This document shows positions 42,078 to 51,708 of a stretch of DNA of 64,000 nucleotides, one piece after another. The first letter of the stretch is position 1, and every line of letters starts with the position of its first letter. Location: NCBI GenBank assembly GCA_023212725.1, contig JALBYF010000012.1, forward strand, positions 124,001 through 188,000, read 5' to 3'. The position numbers were made by a program, and so were the translations under genes. The notes beneath the pieces were generated by a model. That model was not told where the DNA came from, searched no databases, and saw only the letters and a program-made list of their open reading frames with translations. This stretch comes from Tranzscheliella williamsii (Eukaryota > Basidiomycota > Ustilaginomycetes > Ustilaginales > Ustilaginaceae).

Positions 42078-44219
42078 ATGGCCAAGAAGGGCAAGGCTAG
42101 CGCTGGAAAGGCCGCCGCCAAAGCGGCCAAGAAGGAGAAGGCAGAGAAGCAGGCGACGCGGAAGCTCAGCAAGCAAGTGACAAAGCAGAAAGGCCAGGCT
42201 GCCACCGGCGCTTCCTCCAAGAAGAACGGCAAGAAGCCGGCCGCCGACGATGACGAGGAGGACCTGGATGCGCTGCTTGCCAAGTACCGCGAGCAGTGGG
42301 AGCAGGAGCATGTGGTCAATGAGGAGAAGGTCGGTGGTCCGCCGTCGCGGAGGGCGAATGCCAGCTTTACGCCGTGCCCGCTCGGCAACGACCTCTACCT
42401 GTTCGGCGGCGAGTACTTTAACGGCGAGCGCGTCTCGTTCTATCAGGACATGTACCGCTATATCCCGGAGCGCAACGAGTGGCGGACGTACGCGGCCAAG
42501 AATCAGCCCGGCCCGCGGTCGGCGCACCAGATCGCCGCCACCGCCGCGCAGGGTGGCATGCTCTGGCTCTTTGGCGGTGAGTTCTCGGGTGCGCGCCAGA
42601 ACGCGTTCCACCACTACCGCGACCTGTGGGCCTTCAGTGTCGAGTCCAAGGCCTGGGAGCGCGTCGACACCAAGCTTCGTCCCTCCGCGCGCAGCGGCCA
42701 CAGAATGACCTTCTGGAAACACTACCTCGTCCTCTTCGGCGGCTTCATCGACACGGGTGTCAAGACCCAGTACCTCAACGACCTCTGGATTTTCGACACG
42801 CAGGGCACATTCAAATGGACCGAGATCAAGCAGAACGACCTCCGCAGGCCGCCGCCTCGCTCCGGCTTCTCCTTCCTCTCCTCGCCCGATGGCATTGTGC
42901 TCCATGGCGGCTACTGCAAAAAGTATGTAAAGGGGCAGCGCACCCAGGGAGTGGCACTCGAAGACACCTGGTTTCTCAAGATGGACGAAGACCTCACCAA
43001 GCTGGACTGGGCCAAACGGAGAAAGGTCGGGTACGCCCCCAATCCGCCACGCTCGGGCGCGACCATGGCGCTCTGGCAAGCCAAGAGTATGGGCGTCCTC
43101 TTCGGCGGGGTAACGGACACGGAGGCGGACGAAGAGACGATGGAGAGCACATTCCACAAAGACCTGTACGGGTACCAGCTGGCGGGCACGGGGCGGTGGA
43201 TCAGCCTCAATCTCAAACGCCCCAAGAAGAAAGCGGGCGCGGGCCGCCGAAAGCGGAAGGCGCCACAGCCGCAACAGCCGCAGCGTACATATCACAATTC
43301 CGACGGCTCCGACGAAGAGAATGACGACGAGCAGAAGGAAGCGGATGACGACGATGGCGACACGGACAAGAGCATGTCGCAGTCCGTGGAGCAGCTCGGC
43401 CTTCAGAAGGCCGCCGTAGCGGAGCCGCCTTCGAAGGATCCCCGCCTCGTCAACCACGCGACGGGAGACGAGGAAGACGACGACCCTGACGACCCTCTCA
43501 GGACCGTCCCGCTGGAGCGATACAATGTGATGCTGGCGGTGCAGCGGAATGTTCTGTATGTCTATGGTGGGATTTTCGAATCCGGCGACCGCGAGTATAC
43601 GCTCGACGACTTCTACACGCTGGACCTCTCCAAGCTGGAGCGCTTCACCTGCCTCCAGGAGTGCCCGATCGACGCGCTGGAGTGGAACGAGTCCGATGAC
43701 GAGGACGACTCGGACTCGGACAGCTCGGACTCGGGCTCGGACTCGGGCAGCGACAGCGAGGGTGAGGAGGGAGACGAGATTCCCGAGGGCTACGAGTTTG
43801 ACGAGGCCGGCTCGGACGATGAGGCGACGCAGCGGGCCAAGCTCTCGCAGGCGGAGCGCGACGCGCTGCGCGAAAAGGCCAAGGCGTTTATGGGTGTCTC
43901 GTCGGACAGCACGCGGACCGATCTCGAGGCAATGTCCGTGCCGCAGCCGGGCGAGAAGCTGCGAGCCTTCTACGAACGTACAAAGGCGCACTGGGCGTCG
44001 ACAGCGCTGATGGAGAGCGACGGAAAGCTGCGCGGAAAGGAAATGAGGAAGCGCGGATTTGCATTGGCGGATCAGCAGTATCTAGAATACAAGCCGCTCC
44101 TCGACGAGATCGAGCGCATCCGCGCCGAGGCTGGCCTCGACGAAACCGAGCACGCGGTCAACAAGACCGGCGGCATCGGCGCCGGCAGCGTGGGTGTCGA
44201 CTCGAGGAACCGAAGATGA
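42078..44219 (+). CDS. KEL3: Kelch-repeat protein Kel3 / KLHDC4 type
   Basis: Intron-free gene for 713 residues. It opens with a Lys/Ala-rich segment and then kelch repeats, for example GNDLYLFGGEYFNGERVSFY, MLWLFGGEFSGARQNAFHHY and YLVLFGGFIDTGVKTQYLND. Two acidic insertions interrupt the later repeats. The C-terminal domain (RAFYERTKAHWASTALMESD and RKRGFALADQQYLEYKPLLD) is the DUF4110 region of Kel3/KLHDC4 proteins. The molecular role is poorly known, probably a cytoplasmic scaffold. Codon usage is strongly GC-ending, which creates a long antisense frame on the other strand. Its stop lies only 49 bases from that of the convergent isomerase gene. Confidence 0.9.
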   Translation: MAKKGKASAGKAAAKAAKKEKAEKQATRKLSKQVTKQKGQAATGASSKKNGKKPAADDDEEDLDALLAKYREQWEQEHVVNEEKVGGPPSRRANASFTPCPLGNDLYLFGGEYFNGERVSFYQDMYRYIPERNEWRTYAAKNQPGPRSAHQIAATAAQGGMLWLFGGEFSGARQNAFHHYRDLWAFSVESKAWERVDTKLRPSARSGHRMTFWKHYLVLFGGFIDTGVKTQYLNDLWIFDTQGTFKWTEIKQNDLRRPPPRSGFSFLSSPDGIVLHGGYCKKYVKGQRTQGVALEDTWFLKMDEDLTKLDWAKRRKVGYAPNPPRSGATMALWQAKSMGVLFGGVTDTEADEETMESTFHKDLYGYQLAGTGRWISLNLKRPKKKAGAGRRKRKAPQPQQPQRTYHNSDGSDEENDDEQKEADDDDGDTDKSMSQSVEQLGLQKAAVAEPPSKDPRLVNHATGDEEDDDPDDPLRTVPLERYNVMLAVQRNVLYVYGGIFESGDREYTLDDFYTLDLSKLERFTCLQECPIDALEWNESDDEDDSDSDSSDSGSDSGSDSEGEEGDEIPEGYEFDEAGSDDEATQRAKLSQAERDALREKAKAFMGVSSDSTRTDLEAMSVPQPGEKLRAFYERTKAHWASTALMESDGKLRGKEMRKRGFALADQQYLEYKPLLDEIERIRAEAGLDETEHAVNKTGGIGAGSVGVDSRNRR

Positions 44220-44268
44220 TCCGCAGCCCGCCTTGGTCGGCGACCACAGCGCTGTGTGGCTTGCGGGG

Positions 44269-45280
44269 CTACATCTTGTGCCGACCGCCGCTCGCCAGAC
44301 GCGCAAACTGCTTCAACGGTTCGCCGGATGCGAATACCGTCTCGCCGCCTCTCTGTAGCATAGTCAACATTCCATCCAAGGTCAGCTGGCCGGCGGCGTC
44401 AGCACGCAAGGCAGGAGGAGCATATGGCACTTACCAGTTCGTTCTGATTGGCGGTCTCGGGGTTGAGGTTATCGTAGGCGGCCTTCTGGATAAGCGACTT
44501 GGTGTAGAGGAGGGCGAAAGCGTTGACGGTGGGCGGGAGGAGGGTGGCGCGGAGGTGGGTGAGGACGAGGTCGAGGATGGGGGGAGTCGCGGACTTGTCG
44601 GCGGTAGTGGCGGTGGGGGGCTTGGGCAAGATGCGGGTGATGAAGCCGGCGTCCTTGAGCTCGTGGGCGTGCATGCGGCGGCCCTCGAGGAGCGCTTCCT
44701 GTGCGCGGCCGAGGCCCATCTTTTTGACAAACGTGAGGCTGGCGAGGCCCTCGCTGACGAGCGCGAGCGACGTGAACGGCGTGAAGAGGAAAAAGTCATC
44801 AAACGTATACAACAGGTCGCAGTGGCCGAGCATGGTCGCCGCGATGCCGACCGCAGGCCCGTTCATCGCGCCGACCAGCACCTTGGGATGCGTGTTGAGC
44901 GCGCGTGCCAGCGCGCCGTTCGACGCTGCCATCCTCGCGGCGTAGTACCGCTTGACCGCCGCCCTCCCATCCGCAGTCGACGCATCCGCTTCCTGCACAT
45001 CCACCGGCAGGATCCGCGACGGATCCTTGACATCCGCGCCCGCAGACCAGTACCGACCACGCCCCGTCAGCACGGTGATCAGGATGTGCGGTTGCTCGGC
45101 AATCCATTCCAGACACTGGATCAGATGCAGCGTCTGTTCGTACACCAACGCATTCAGCCGTTCCGGGCGGTTCAAAGTGAGCACCGCGACCCTACCGCCG
45201 TCGCAGTCGTCGGGAAAGGAGAGCGAGAGCGGCACCGACGTGGGCCCTACGGGAGGCTGTAACGCGGCATTGGCGCTCAT
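44269..45280 (-). CDS. ECI1: Peroxisomal enoyl-CoA isomerase/hydratase family enzyme
   Basis: Two exons on the minus strand, 45280-44435 and 44385-44269, with a 49-nt GTAAGT...CCAG intron in phase 0; the product has 320 residues. The crotonase fold is clear: LTLNRPERLNAL, GRGRYWSAGADVKD, VGAMNGPAVGIAATMLGHCD and a long helical C-terminus. The spacing and the FLFTPFTSLALVSEGLASL segment fit the fungal delta3,delta2-enoyl-CoA isomerases, which shift double bonds during oxidation of unsaturated fatty acids. Exon 2 ends FARLASGGRHKM; His-Lys-Met is a plausible peroxisomal PTS1 signal, which is lost if the intron is read through. The first ATG (MSANAAL) was chosen over an upstream TTG. Confidence 0.85.
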
Positions 45281-45515
45281 CCTTGGTGTACGAGGGCTGG
45301 CTGTAAGGCTGAGAGGATGCAAGAATGTCGCACGGCGTTGGTGGTTTAGAGCAAGCGTGGTCCAAGCGGGGGCGAGGGGGTCCTACCCCGCAAAATGAAT
45401 TTTGAGGCATCGGGAATTAGAGAAAGACCGGGCCGGCGTCGCGGCACCACGGCAGCGCGTCTTGAACGGTGCGCCGGCGTCGCCACGGATCACGCGGGGG
45501 GCTGCGGGCCGAGTG

Positions 45516-45977
45516 CTAGAATCCCGGGATGGCTTTGCCTCTGGTACGACGTCTGCGTTTCGCGCGCTGGTTTACGAGCCGGGCGGGTCTGTCGGTGGGT
45601 CGAGGAGCGTTGCGCGCCGGGGGAGGTTGCAGCGCCGGGGCAGGAGAGGCAAACTGGCGAAGGGGCTTGGACGCTGTGTCGGCGGCACGAACACGTTGGT
45701 TTGCCAAGCTGGCGGGGTGGGCGGCGGGTTTGCGGTCGCGCTGGGCCGGCTGAACAGCGTGCCACCTCGGGCGGGCGCCGTGGTCCGGGTAGCGGCATGC
45801 GGCGGTGACGACACGCACCACCTCGAACCCGTCTTCCAGCACCGGCGGCGGCTCTGCCAGCTCATCGAGCAGCATCTCGAAGTCGGGCGTGCATTCTGCC
45901 CGCGCCTGGCGCGACGGGACCGACCGCAGCAGCGTGCGCAGCCTCGCGAACCTGCCGACACCCCTCCACGCGCTCAT
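45516..45977 (-). CDS. Hypothetical protein, possibly mitochondrial (doubtful)
   Basis: Open frame of 153 residues from an ATG at 45977 (another ATG lies in frame at 46016). The start MSAWRGVGRFARLRTLLRSV is Arg-rich without acidic residues, like a mitochondrial presequence. An acidic segment follows (FEMLLDELAEPPPVLEDGFE), and the end is basic (RAKRRRRTRGKAIPGF). I recognise no family. The locus is very GC-rich and several frames are open on both strands, so the ORF could be a by-product. Its position, divergent from the SANT gene, would suit a small gene. Confidence 0.35.
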   Translation of the reverse strand: MSAWRGVGRFARLRTLLRSVPSRQARAECTPDFEMLLDELAEPPPVLEDGFEVVRVVTAACRYPDHGARPRWHAVQPAQRDRKPAAHPASLANQRVRAADTASKPLRQFASPAPALQPPPARNAPRPTDRPARLVNQRAKRRRRTRGKAIPGF

Positions 45978-46234
45978 CGATGACAGCTCGCAATGGACGA
46001 GAGGTCGGCGACCCATACTCAACGCAACACCCCGAGCACGACTCACTCAAGCGGCGCGCCACAATGCGCTTCCGCCGCTTCCGCACAAAGCAAGGTCCCG
46101 TCCCGCACCCGCTGCGATGGTGCGAAAAAACACGCAGCCTGCCCGCCTCCTGCCTCTTTCTTTTCCCACACCGATCTCTCGATCTACGTTCAGTGGAACA
46201 GCAGAACACATCTGTGAGCGCGGTGAACGGCAGG

Positions 46235-46899
46235 ATGACAGCGACTGCACAGGCAGAGGTGGGCGCGGGTGGCGACTCGGACGACGACGGGATCGTCTAC
46301 GTGCGCGTCAGCCGCAAGACGGCGCCGGAGCCGCACGCTGCTTCCGATAAAAGCGGCGGTGGTGGGAAGGGAAAGGGAAGGTGTGCTGATGGCGGCGGTG
46401 CAGGGAGCGACACGGGCGGCATGGCCAGCGCGGCGGAGAAGAAGAGCCGCAAAGGGCAGGTACGTCCCTGGCGCGGCGGCAGCGCGAGTGCGGTGCTGAC
46501 ACAGCTGCGCGGTAGATCCAGCGCCCGTGGACGCGCGACGAGGACCTGCTGATCATCGAGCAGTAAGTCCAATCCACCCCCCCTACCCGGCCACGCACCA
46601 ACACCCTCTGTAGTTGCCTGAGCAGGCTCGATGCGGTCTACATCCAAAAAGCCACCGGCCGCGCGTACAGCAGCGTCTACACCCACCGTAAGCCACCACC
46701 CCCCCGCCCCCAGCCCGCCCTTCCCTCCCTAACTGCCCACACCCCGCCGGCTGCAGTGCCCCGCATCTTCGAGACCTACATGCGCTGCCAGCACGGCACC
46801 CCGAAAGGCACCAAGATCCGCAAGATCGAACCCAAGCCAGACAACGACGCGCTGCCCTGGGACGCCGCCGAGGCCAAAAAAGACAACAAACCAGCCTGA
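46235..46899 (+). CDS. Small SANT/Myb-like domain protein
   Basis: Four exons: 46235-46459, 46516-46562, 46626-46687 and 46757-46899; the product has 158 residues. All introns are short GT-AG (56-69 nt) and each join keeps frame. The spliced middle reads as one SANT/Myb-like helical unit: [20 protein letters not shown], then [17 protein letters not shown]. The N-terminal 75 residues are Gly/Lys/Ser-rich and acidic; the C-terminus is Lys-rich. It is probably a nuclear DNA- or chromatin-binding protein, but I know no characterised relative. An ATG further upstream (46064) is possible. No single exon is long enough to reveal the domain on its own. Confidence 0.65.
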
Positions 46900-47080
46900 G
46901 CGGGGCCACACACTGCGATCTACGCTGCCCCTCACGTAGCGGGCAGAAAGCGAATGCGAAAAGGGTTGACTAGAGTACAGCAAGGGCTGCTCGCCCCGGC
47001 GTGTGCGTCGCGGCGGCGCCCGCAAGGTGAGCGGGCAGCCAGACGTGCAGGATGGATATGGGTATGTGACAGCGCAGCGC

Positions 47081-48291
47081 TCAGAACGTCTAGCACGACG
47101 ACGACAAGGCGAAAGAAGCGTGTCAGTTTGGATGCTTAGCGCTGAGCAGTGGGCGAGCGAACGTACCTTCTTGTGGATGCTATCTGGATCCTCGTTGTAC
47201 TCTTCGGCCGAGACCCACATGCGCTTAAAGGTGCTGAGACCGGCGAGAATGCTACCGCCGATCCAGGTAGCGTACTTTCTTTCTGGCGGGGCAAAGATCT
47301 TGATCTTCATGTCGCGCACCGCTAGTCTTTTGACCTCGCTCAACATGCGATCGCCAAAGCCTTTGGTGAGGGTGGTGCCTCCGCTGAGGACAATGTTGGA
47401 GAAGAGGCTCTTTCTGAGATCCAGATCGGTCCTGTTAATCGAGTCGACCACGACCTGGTGGACGCCGGGGAATTCTTGGCCGATCAGCTCTGGGTTAAAG
47501 AGAATCTCGGTGGCGCGGAAGCGTTCTGGCCCGAGTTTGAGCGTGTTGCCGTCGGGCAGCTTAAATTCTTCGTGCTCCTTGATGTCCTTTTCCTCCTTGG
47601 TTGGGTTGAGCGCGACATAGCAGCACTTTTCTTTGACGATGCGGACAATCTCCTTCTCGGCGGAGGTGTGAAGATGGTAGCCTGCCTTGCGCAGATGGGT
47701 CTGGAGATTTTCGGTAACGTCTCGACCGGCGACGTCGACTCTTCGTATCGCGTTGGGCATGGAGAAGCCTTCGTAGACGGGGACGGCATGGGTGACACCA
47801 TCACCCGAGTCGAGGACGATGCCGGTGGTGCGACCCGAGGAGTAGAGACTCAATACGGCCTGGATGCTGGTGAAGAGGGCGGGGACGTTGAAGGTCTCGA
47901 AGAAGATCTGTGCTGCCATGTCGCGGTTTGCGCGAGGGTTGAGGGGCGCTTCGGTGAGCAGGACGGGATGCTCTTCGGAGAGCGTCTCGAGCTCGTCGCT
48001 ATAGACGTGATTCCAGATGCGTTCCATATCTTCCCAGTCGGTAACGATGCCGTGTTCCATGGGGTATTTGATCTTGAGCAAGCCGCGCAGCTCCTGCGCC
48101 TTTCTGCCGATAAACAGGTCGCCTTCGATGGCGCCGGCCATGACGCGCGGATGCTTGGGCCGGCCGACAAAGCTGGGAAAGAAGCACTTGGGGGCATCCT
48201 GCCCCGCAAAACCGGCCTTGATGATGCCCGAACCATTGTCGATCACGACGGGCTGGTTGGTCAGCACATCATCAAACTCGTTGCCCGGCAT
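47081..48291 (-). CDS. ARP1: Actin-related protein Arp1 (centractin), dynactin subunit
   Basis: Two exons on the minus strand, 48291-47167 and 47089-47081; the product has 377 residues, the usual Arp1 length. Actin signatures are plain: [86 protein letters not shown] and [13 protein letters not shown]. The PKHPRVMAG variant marks Arp1 rather than conventional actin. The last exon is 9 nt and encodes Thr-Phe-stop, giving the family end IHKKTF. Arp1 forms the short filament of dynactin, which links dynein to cargo and supports long-distance transport in hyphae. The open frame upstream starts at a TTG, so the ATG beginning MPGNEFDD was chosen. Confidence 0.95.
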
Positions 48292-49086
48292 GGCAGCAGC
48301 GCTGACCGCCCGTCGCGCGATAGGTGCTAGCAAGCGCGATAAGGACTAGCAAGCGCGATCAAGACCAGCAAGCGCGACCAAGACTAGCAAGGGCGATCAA
48401 GACTAGCAAGGGCGATCAAGACTAGCAAGGGCGATCAAGACTAGCAAGGGCGATAGGGACTAGGCCAGTAGGCTGCAGCGAGCGACAAGAATCTCAGCGA
48501 TGGCGAGGGAAGAGCTTGGTGGCGGCGACACGGACGCTGCTACGGGAGCGCGTAGCAAGGGAGGTGCGAGGGGAGGAGGGCGGCGGTGGGTAGGGTGTGG
48601 ATGCGAAGAGCGTGGGTGTGAGTGTTACTTGTGTGCATCATTGTGTCACTTGGTCTTCCCACTCGACTTACCAGACACACCAGATCTGTGTTTCCACTGC
48701 AAGACTCACCGATAGATCAGATCTGTGTTTGAAACTACCACATCTGCTGGGTGTAAGTGTGTTTCGCGCCGAAGATCACGCCTCGTTGTTAGGTTGTCGA
48801 CCAGGCCCAGCGCGTTACGATCTAACAGACAAGCTTGTGACTGCCGCCGCTGCTACTCACACTGTACTCGCTAGGCTGATCAGTTCGTCGCTAGTGTCGA
48901 TGCCATTGGTGGGGTCGGCGTCTGTCCGCGCTAGTGCAGGCAAGCTGTGCGTTGTTTCGAGAAGCGCAGAGACGATTCGTGGCCGCACGCGACCGAGGTG
49001 GGACAGACACAGACAAGCTAGCCTCCTCCGGCGCCGGCACCGCGCGCAACGGCATGATACATCTCATTGCTCCCTGGCGGGGTGTG
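48292..49086. other. Spacer upstream of Arp1 with a minisatellite
   Basis: About 795 bases between the Arp1 start and the EMC4 stop, both on the minus strand. The part next to Arp1 is a tandem repeat. The rest has only open frames that overlap EMC4 exons antisense and no recognisable gene. Confidence 0.5.
48327..48459. repeat. 19-bp minisatellite, seven units
   Basis: Seven consecutive 19-bp units beginning at 48327, 48346, 48365, 48384, 48403, 48422 and 48441. The consensus is CTAGCAAGGGCGATCAAGA. Units 4-6 are identical; the outer ones carry substitutions (GCGCG in place of GGGCG). It begins only 36 bases upstream of the Arp1 start codon. Confidence 0.92.
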
Positions 49087-49908
49087 CTATCGGAGCGGGG
49101 AGAACTCGAGTGGCTGGCGGTGGGGGGTGCGGTGGCAGGGTGTCAGTTCGGGGTCGGCGGGGAAGGATGAGGGGCGGGTACGTACAGAGCGGGGCTGCCT
49201 CCAAGCGAGCCAGTCGCTGGTCTCTGTGGGGAGGAGGCCCATGCTCCAGCACTTGTAGAGGCCGACGGCGATGCCAGCGAGCTGGCAGGCGACAAAGAGG
49301 AGCTTGGGGAGCACGAGGCTCTGACCTGGCGATGCGTACCGGGAGAAAGCTGGGGCACGGTGGCGCGTGGGCGAGGATGAGCGAGCGGCGCGGGCGCGGG
49401 GGGTTTTGGCGTGCAGCGGGCGGAGTACGTACCGGATTCCATGCTGGCGATGCCCTTGAGCGGGCCGGTGATAAGCATGCTGACAGCCATCATGCTGAAG
49501 ATCTGGACGCCGGAGCCGGACATGTACAGCATCACCGCGTTCATCGGCAGCGACTTGGCGGGCGAGTAGGCCAGCTCCCACGCCTTGGCCATCTTCAGCT
49601 CCGCCGGGTCGGCGCGCTTCGCCACGGGCGTCTTCGTCCGCGCCGGCTTCTGCAACCCTCCTCACAGCAGCACGTCAGCCGCGTTCGCGCGTTGGCACCT
49701 ACACCCCCACCACATCCACTCACCTTGCCCACCGCATCCGCACCAACGTACCCAATCGGATCCGTCGCGCTCGCCGTCTTCGATCTGCACAAAGTAACGC
49801 CCGCGTCAGCAAACACCCATGACCCACCGCCGCCACGTCCACTCACTTGCCAGCCACGCTCCCGTAGTTGAGCCGATAGGCAGCAAGCGGCTGCGACTTG
49901 TGCGACAT
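49087..49908 (-). CDS. EMC4: ER membrane protein complex subunit EMC4
   Basis: Five exons on the minus strand: 49908-49847, 49784-49724, 49649-49433, 49325-49186 and 49113-49087; the product has 168 residues. All introns are GT-AG with frame kept. The conserved core is KAWELAYSPAKSLPMNAVML then MSGSGVQIFSMMAVSMLITG, followed by the second hydrophobic part (LPKLLFVACQLAGIAVGLYK) and CWSMGLLPTETSDWLAW. The end PLEFSPLR comes from a 27-nt last exon and matches the usual LEFS-type EMC4 terminus. EMC inserts tail-anchored and multipass proteins into the ER membrane. The N-terminal exons encode a soluble segment including DPIGYVGADAVGK. Confidence 0.9.
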
Positions 49909-50219
49909 CTTGTAGTGTCAAAGCCGGGCTCGTTGGACGTCGAGAACAAGGTCGCCGAGCAGCATGGCCGCCCACTAGCCCACGCCGGGTCAGTGCGTTG
50001 CTGACTTTTCGCGCGAGAAGAATTCATACGACTTAACACCTTGATGCTGCTCTGGCCAAACAGACACTCTAACATCCCGCAGCTTGCTTCTTCCCCTCGC
50101 TGCTGAGCCCATCGGCGCTATTCGACGCTACTCGAGTAAACACAGATTCGGCCGACAGACTAGTATACAGCATGGGGGGTGGCCAACTGGGCAAAGGAGC
50201 CGACGAGGATCGGGGCCGA
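49909..50219. other. Spacer between EMC4 and the cyclase gene
   Basis: About 310 bases covering the EMC4 promoter side and the 3' end of the sugar-phosphate cyclase gene. Nothing further was recognised. Confidence 0.45.
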
Positions 50220-51708
50220 CTATGCGGCAACAGTCTGGGCGGCGGCGTGGATGGCAGCGTGCTTGTTGCTGGCGAGCTCGGGGGCGAGCGGGGTGGCGGC
50301 ATTGGCGGTGCGCGCGGCGTCCTTGCGCTCCTTGAGGAGCTTCTCGGGGTCGGCGCCAAGATCGCCGGCGTCGGCGTAGGCATCGAGGCCGACGCCGTCA
50401 CCGCGGCCAATGGAGCGGACATAGGCCTTGTGGATGGCGAGGACGCTCTTCAACTCGTCGTCCGCAACGTCATTGGCAAAGACGCAGCGGCCGAGCGGCT
50501 TGGCGAGGACAAAGCGCTGGAGGCCGTCGCGCGTCTTCTTGATCGCCTCGTTGCCCTCGAGCATGAGCTGGTCCGTCAGCAGCGGGTGGTCCACCGAGAG
50601 GCCGACCTGCGCCGCCAGCCGGAAGAACTCGTCGCGCTCCGCGTCCGTCAGATAGCCGCGCGAGTGCGCCAGTGTCACCGACCAGGCCATGTCAATCGTC
50701 ACCGCATGCCCGTGCCGCAGCGGCGGGAACGGCGCCAGCTCCAGCGTCGGCGAGATCGAATGGCCATTGGCAATGACCCGATCCAGCCCAATCTCGTGCA
50801 GATTGGGCGACTCGAGCTCCAGCATGCCCCGGATCGCATTGCGGCAAATCGTGTCCGCCGCTTTCTTGAGCTCCTGGGCGCCCGGCCCGGTAGCATTGCG
50901 CCCATAGGCCGTCTTGACCAGATCCTCGCCATACGTGACCAGCAGATTCCACGTCTCCCGGTCGGTGCAGTGCAGAATCTTGATCAGCTCGGCCGTGCCA
51001 TTGCGCGTCTGGCCCACGGGCAGCGTCTTGAGAAAGTCAAAGTCGAGAAACGTGTGCATCGGCGCATGGTAGGCGCCCAGACGGTTCTTGAGCTTCTTGT
51101 GGTTGATGCCCACCTTGATCGAGATGGCCGCGTCAATCAGCGCAATCAGCGTCGTGCCGACCCGGATGTAGTTGGTGCTGCGCCGGTACGACGCACATGC
51201 GTATCCGAGCACATCCGACGCGAGACCACCCCCGACCACAAGCACCGGCTCCTTGCGGATCAGGCCAAAGCCGTCCATGGCTTCCACAAACCCGAGCATC
51301 GTGTCCATGTTCTTGTGCAGCTCGCCGCCCTTGAACACGTGCAGCGTAGGCTTGATGTTGTGCGCGCCAAAGTCTGTAGCAATGAACAGAGGCCGCGAAA
51401 GCGCATCAGCATCCAAGGCTCTGCTGCTGTGGCAGACAAGCCCAGCGGTACTTACAAGCCTTGATGGCTGGGCCATACAGCTCGTTCAGGTTCTCGTCGA
51501 GGACGCACAGGACCCGGCCCCACTTGCGGTAGTAGGCGGCGAGATCCTCCTTCTGCTGGTCGAACACATTGTCGACAAACGAGTAGGTATACTTGAGCTC
51601 CTCGTAGCCCTGGATGCTGTACCCTGGGCCCGTAGCATTGGCGGTAGCGGGCACCTCGGTGACGCTCGCCCGCATGTCGGAAGAGATAGCACCACCGCAG
51701 CAAGACAT
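50220..51708 (-). CDS. Sedoheptulose-7-phosphate cyclase-like enzyme (DHQ-synthase superfamily)
   Basis: Two exons on the minus strand, 51708-51456 and 51373-50220, with an 82-nt intron (GTAAGT...TACAG) splitting a Tyr codon; the product has 468 residues. The NAD-binding Gly-rich motif is VLVVGGGLASDVLGYACASY (about 129-148). Metal ligands expected for the superfamily are present: Glu213 in NGTAELIKIL, His289 in ANGHSISPTLE and His305 in RHGHAVTIDM. The VGINHKKLKNRLGAYHAP segment fits sugar-phosphate cyclases acting on sedoheptulose 7-phosphate (desmethyl-4-deoxygadusol or epi-valiolone synthases). True 3-dehydroquinate synthase is part of the AROM protein in fungi. No methyltransferase or ATP-grasp partner for mycosporine synthesis is seen nearby. 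The exact product cannot be told from sequence. Confidence 0.82.

Noticed and set aside
41991..43991. 666-codon open frame antisense to Kel3
   Set aside because: Leu/Arg/Val-rich translation without motifs; a shadow of the strongly biased kelch gene.
48597..49871. 424-codon + strand open frame across EMC4
   Set aside because: It runs antisense through exons and introns of EMC4 and has no domain.
50172..51464. 430-codon open frame antisense to the cyclase gene
   Set aside because: No recognisable domain, and the opposite strand has a clear enzyme with catalytic residues.
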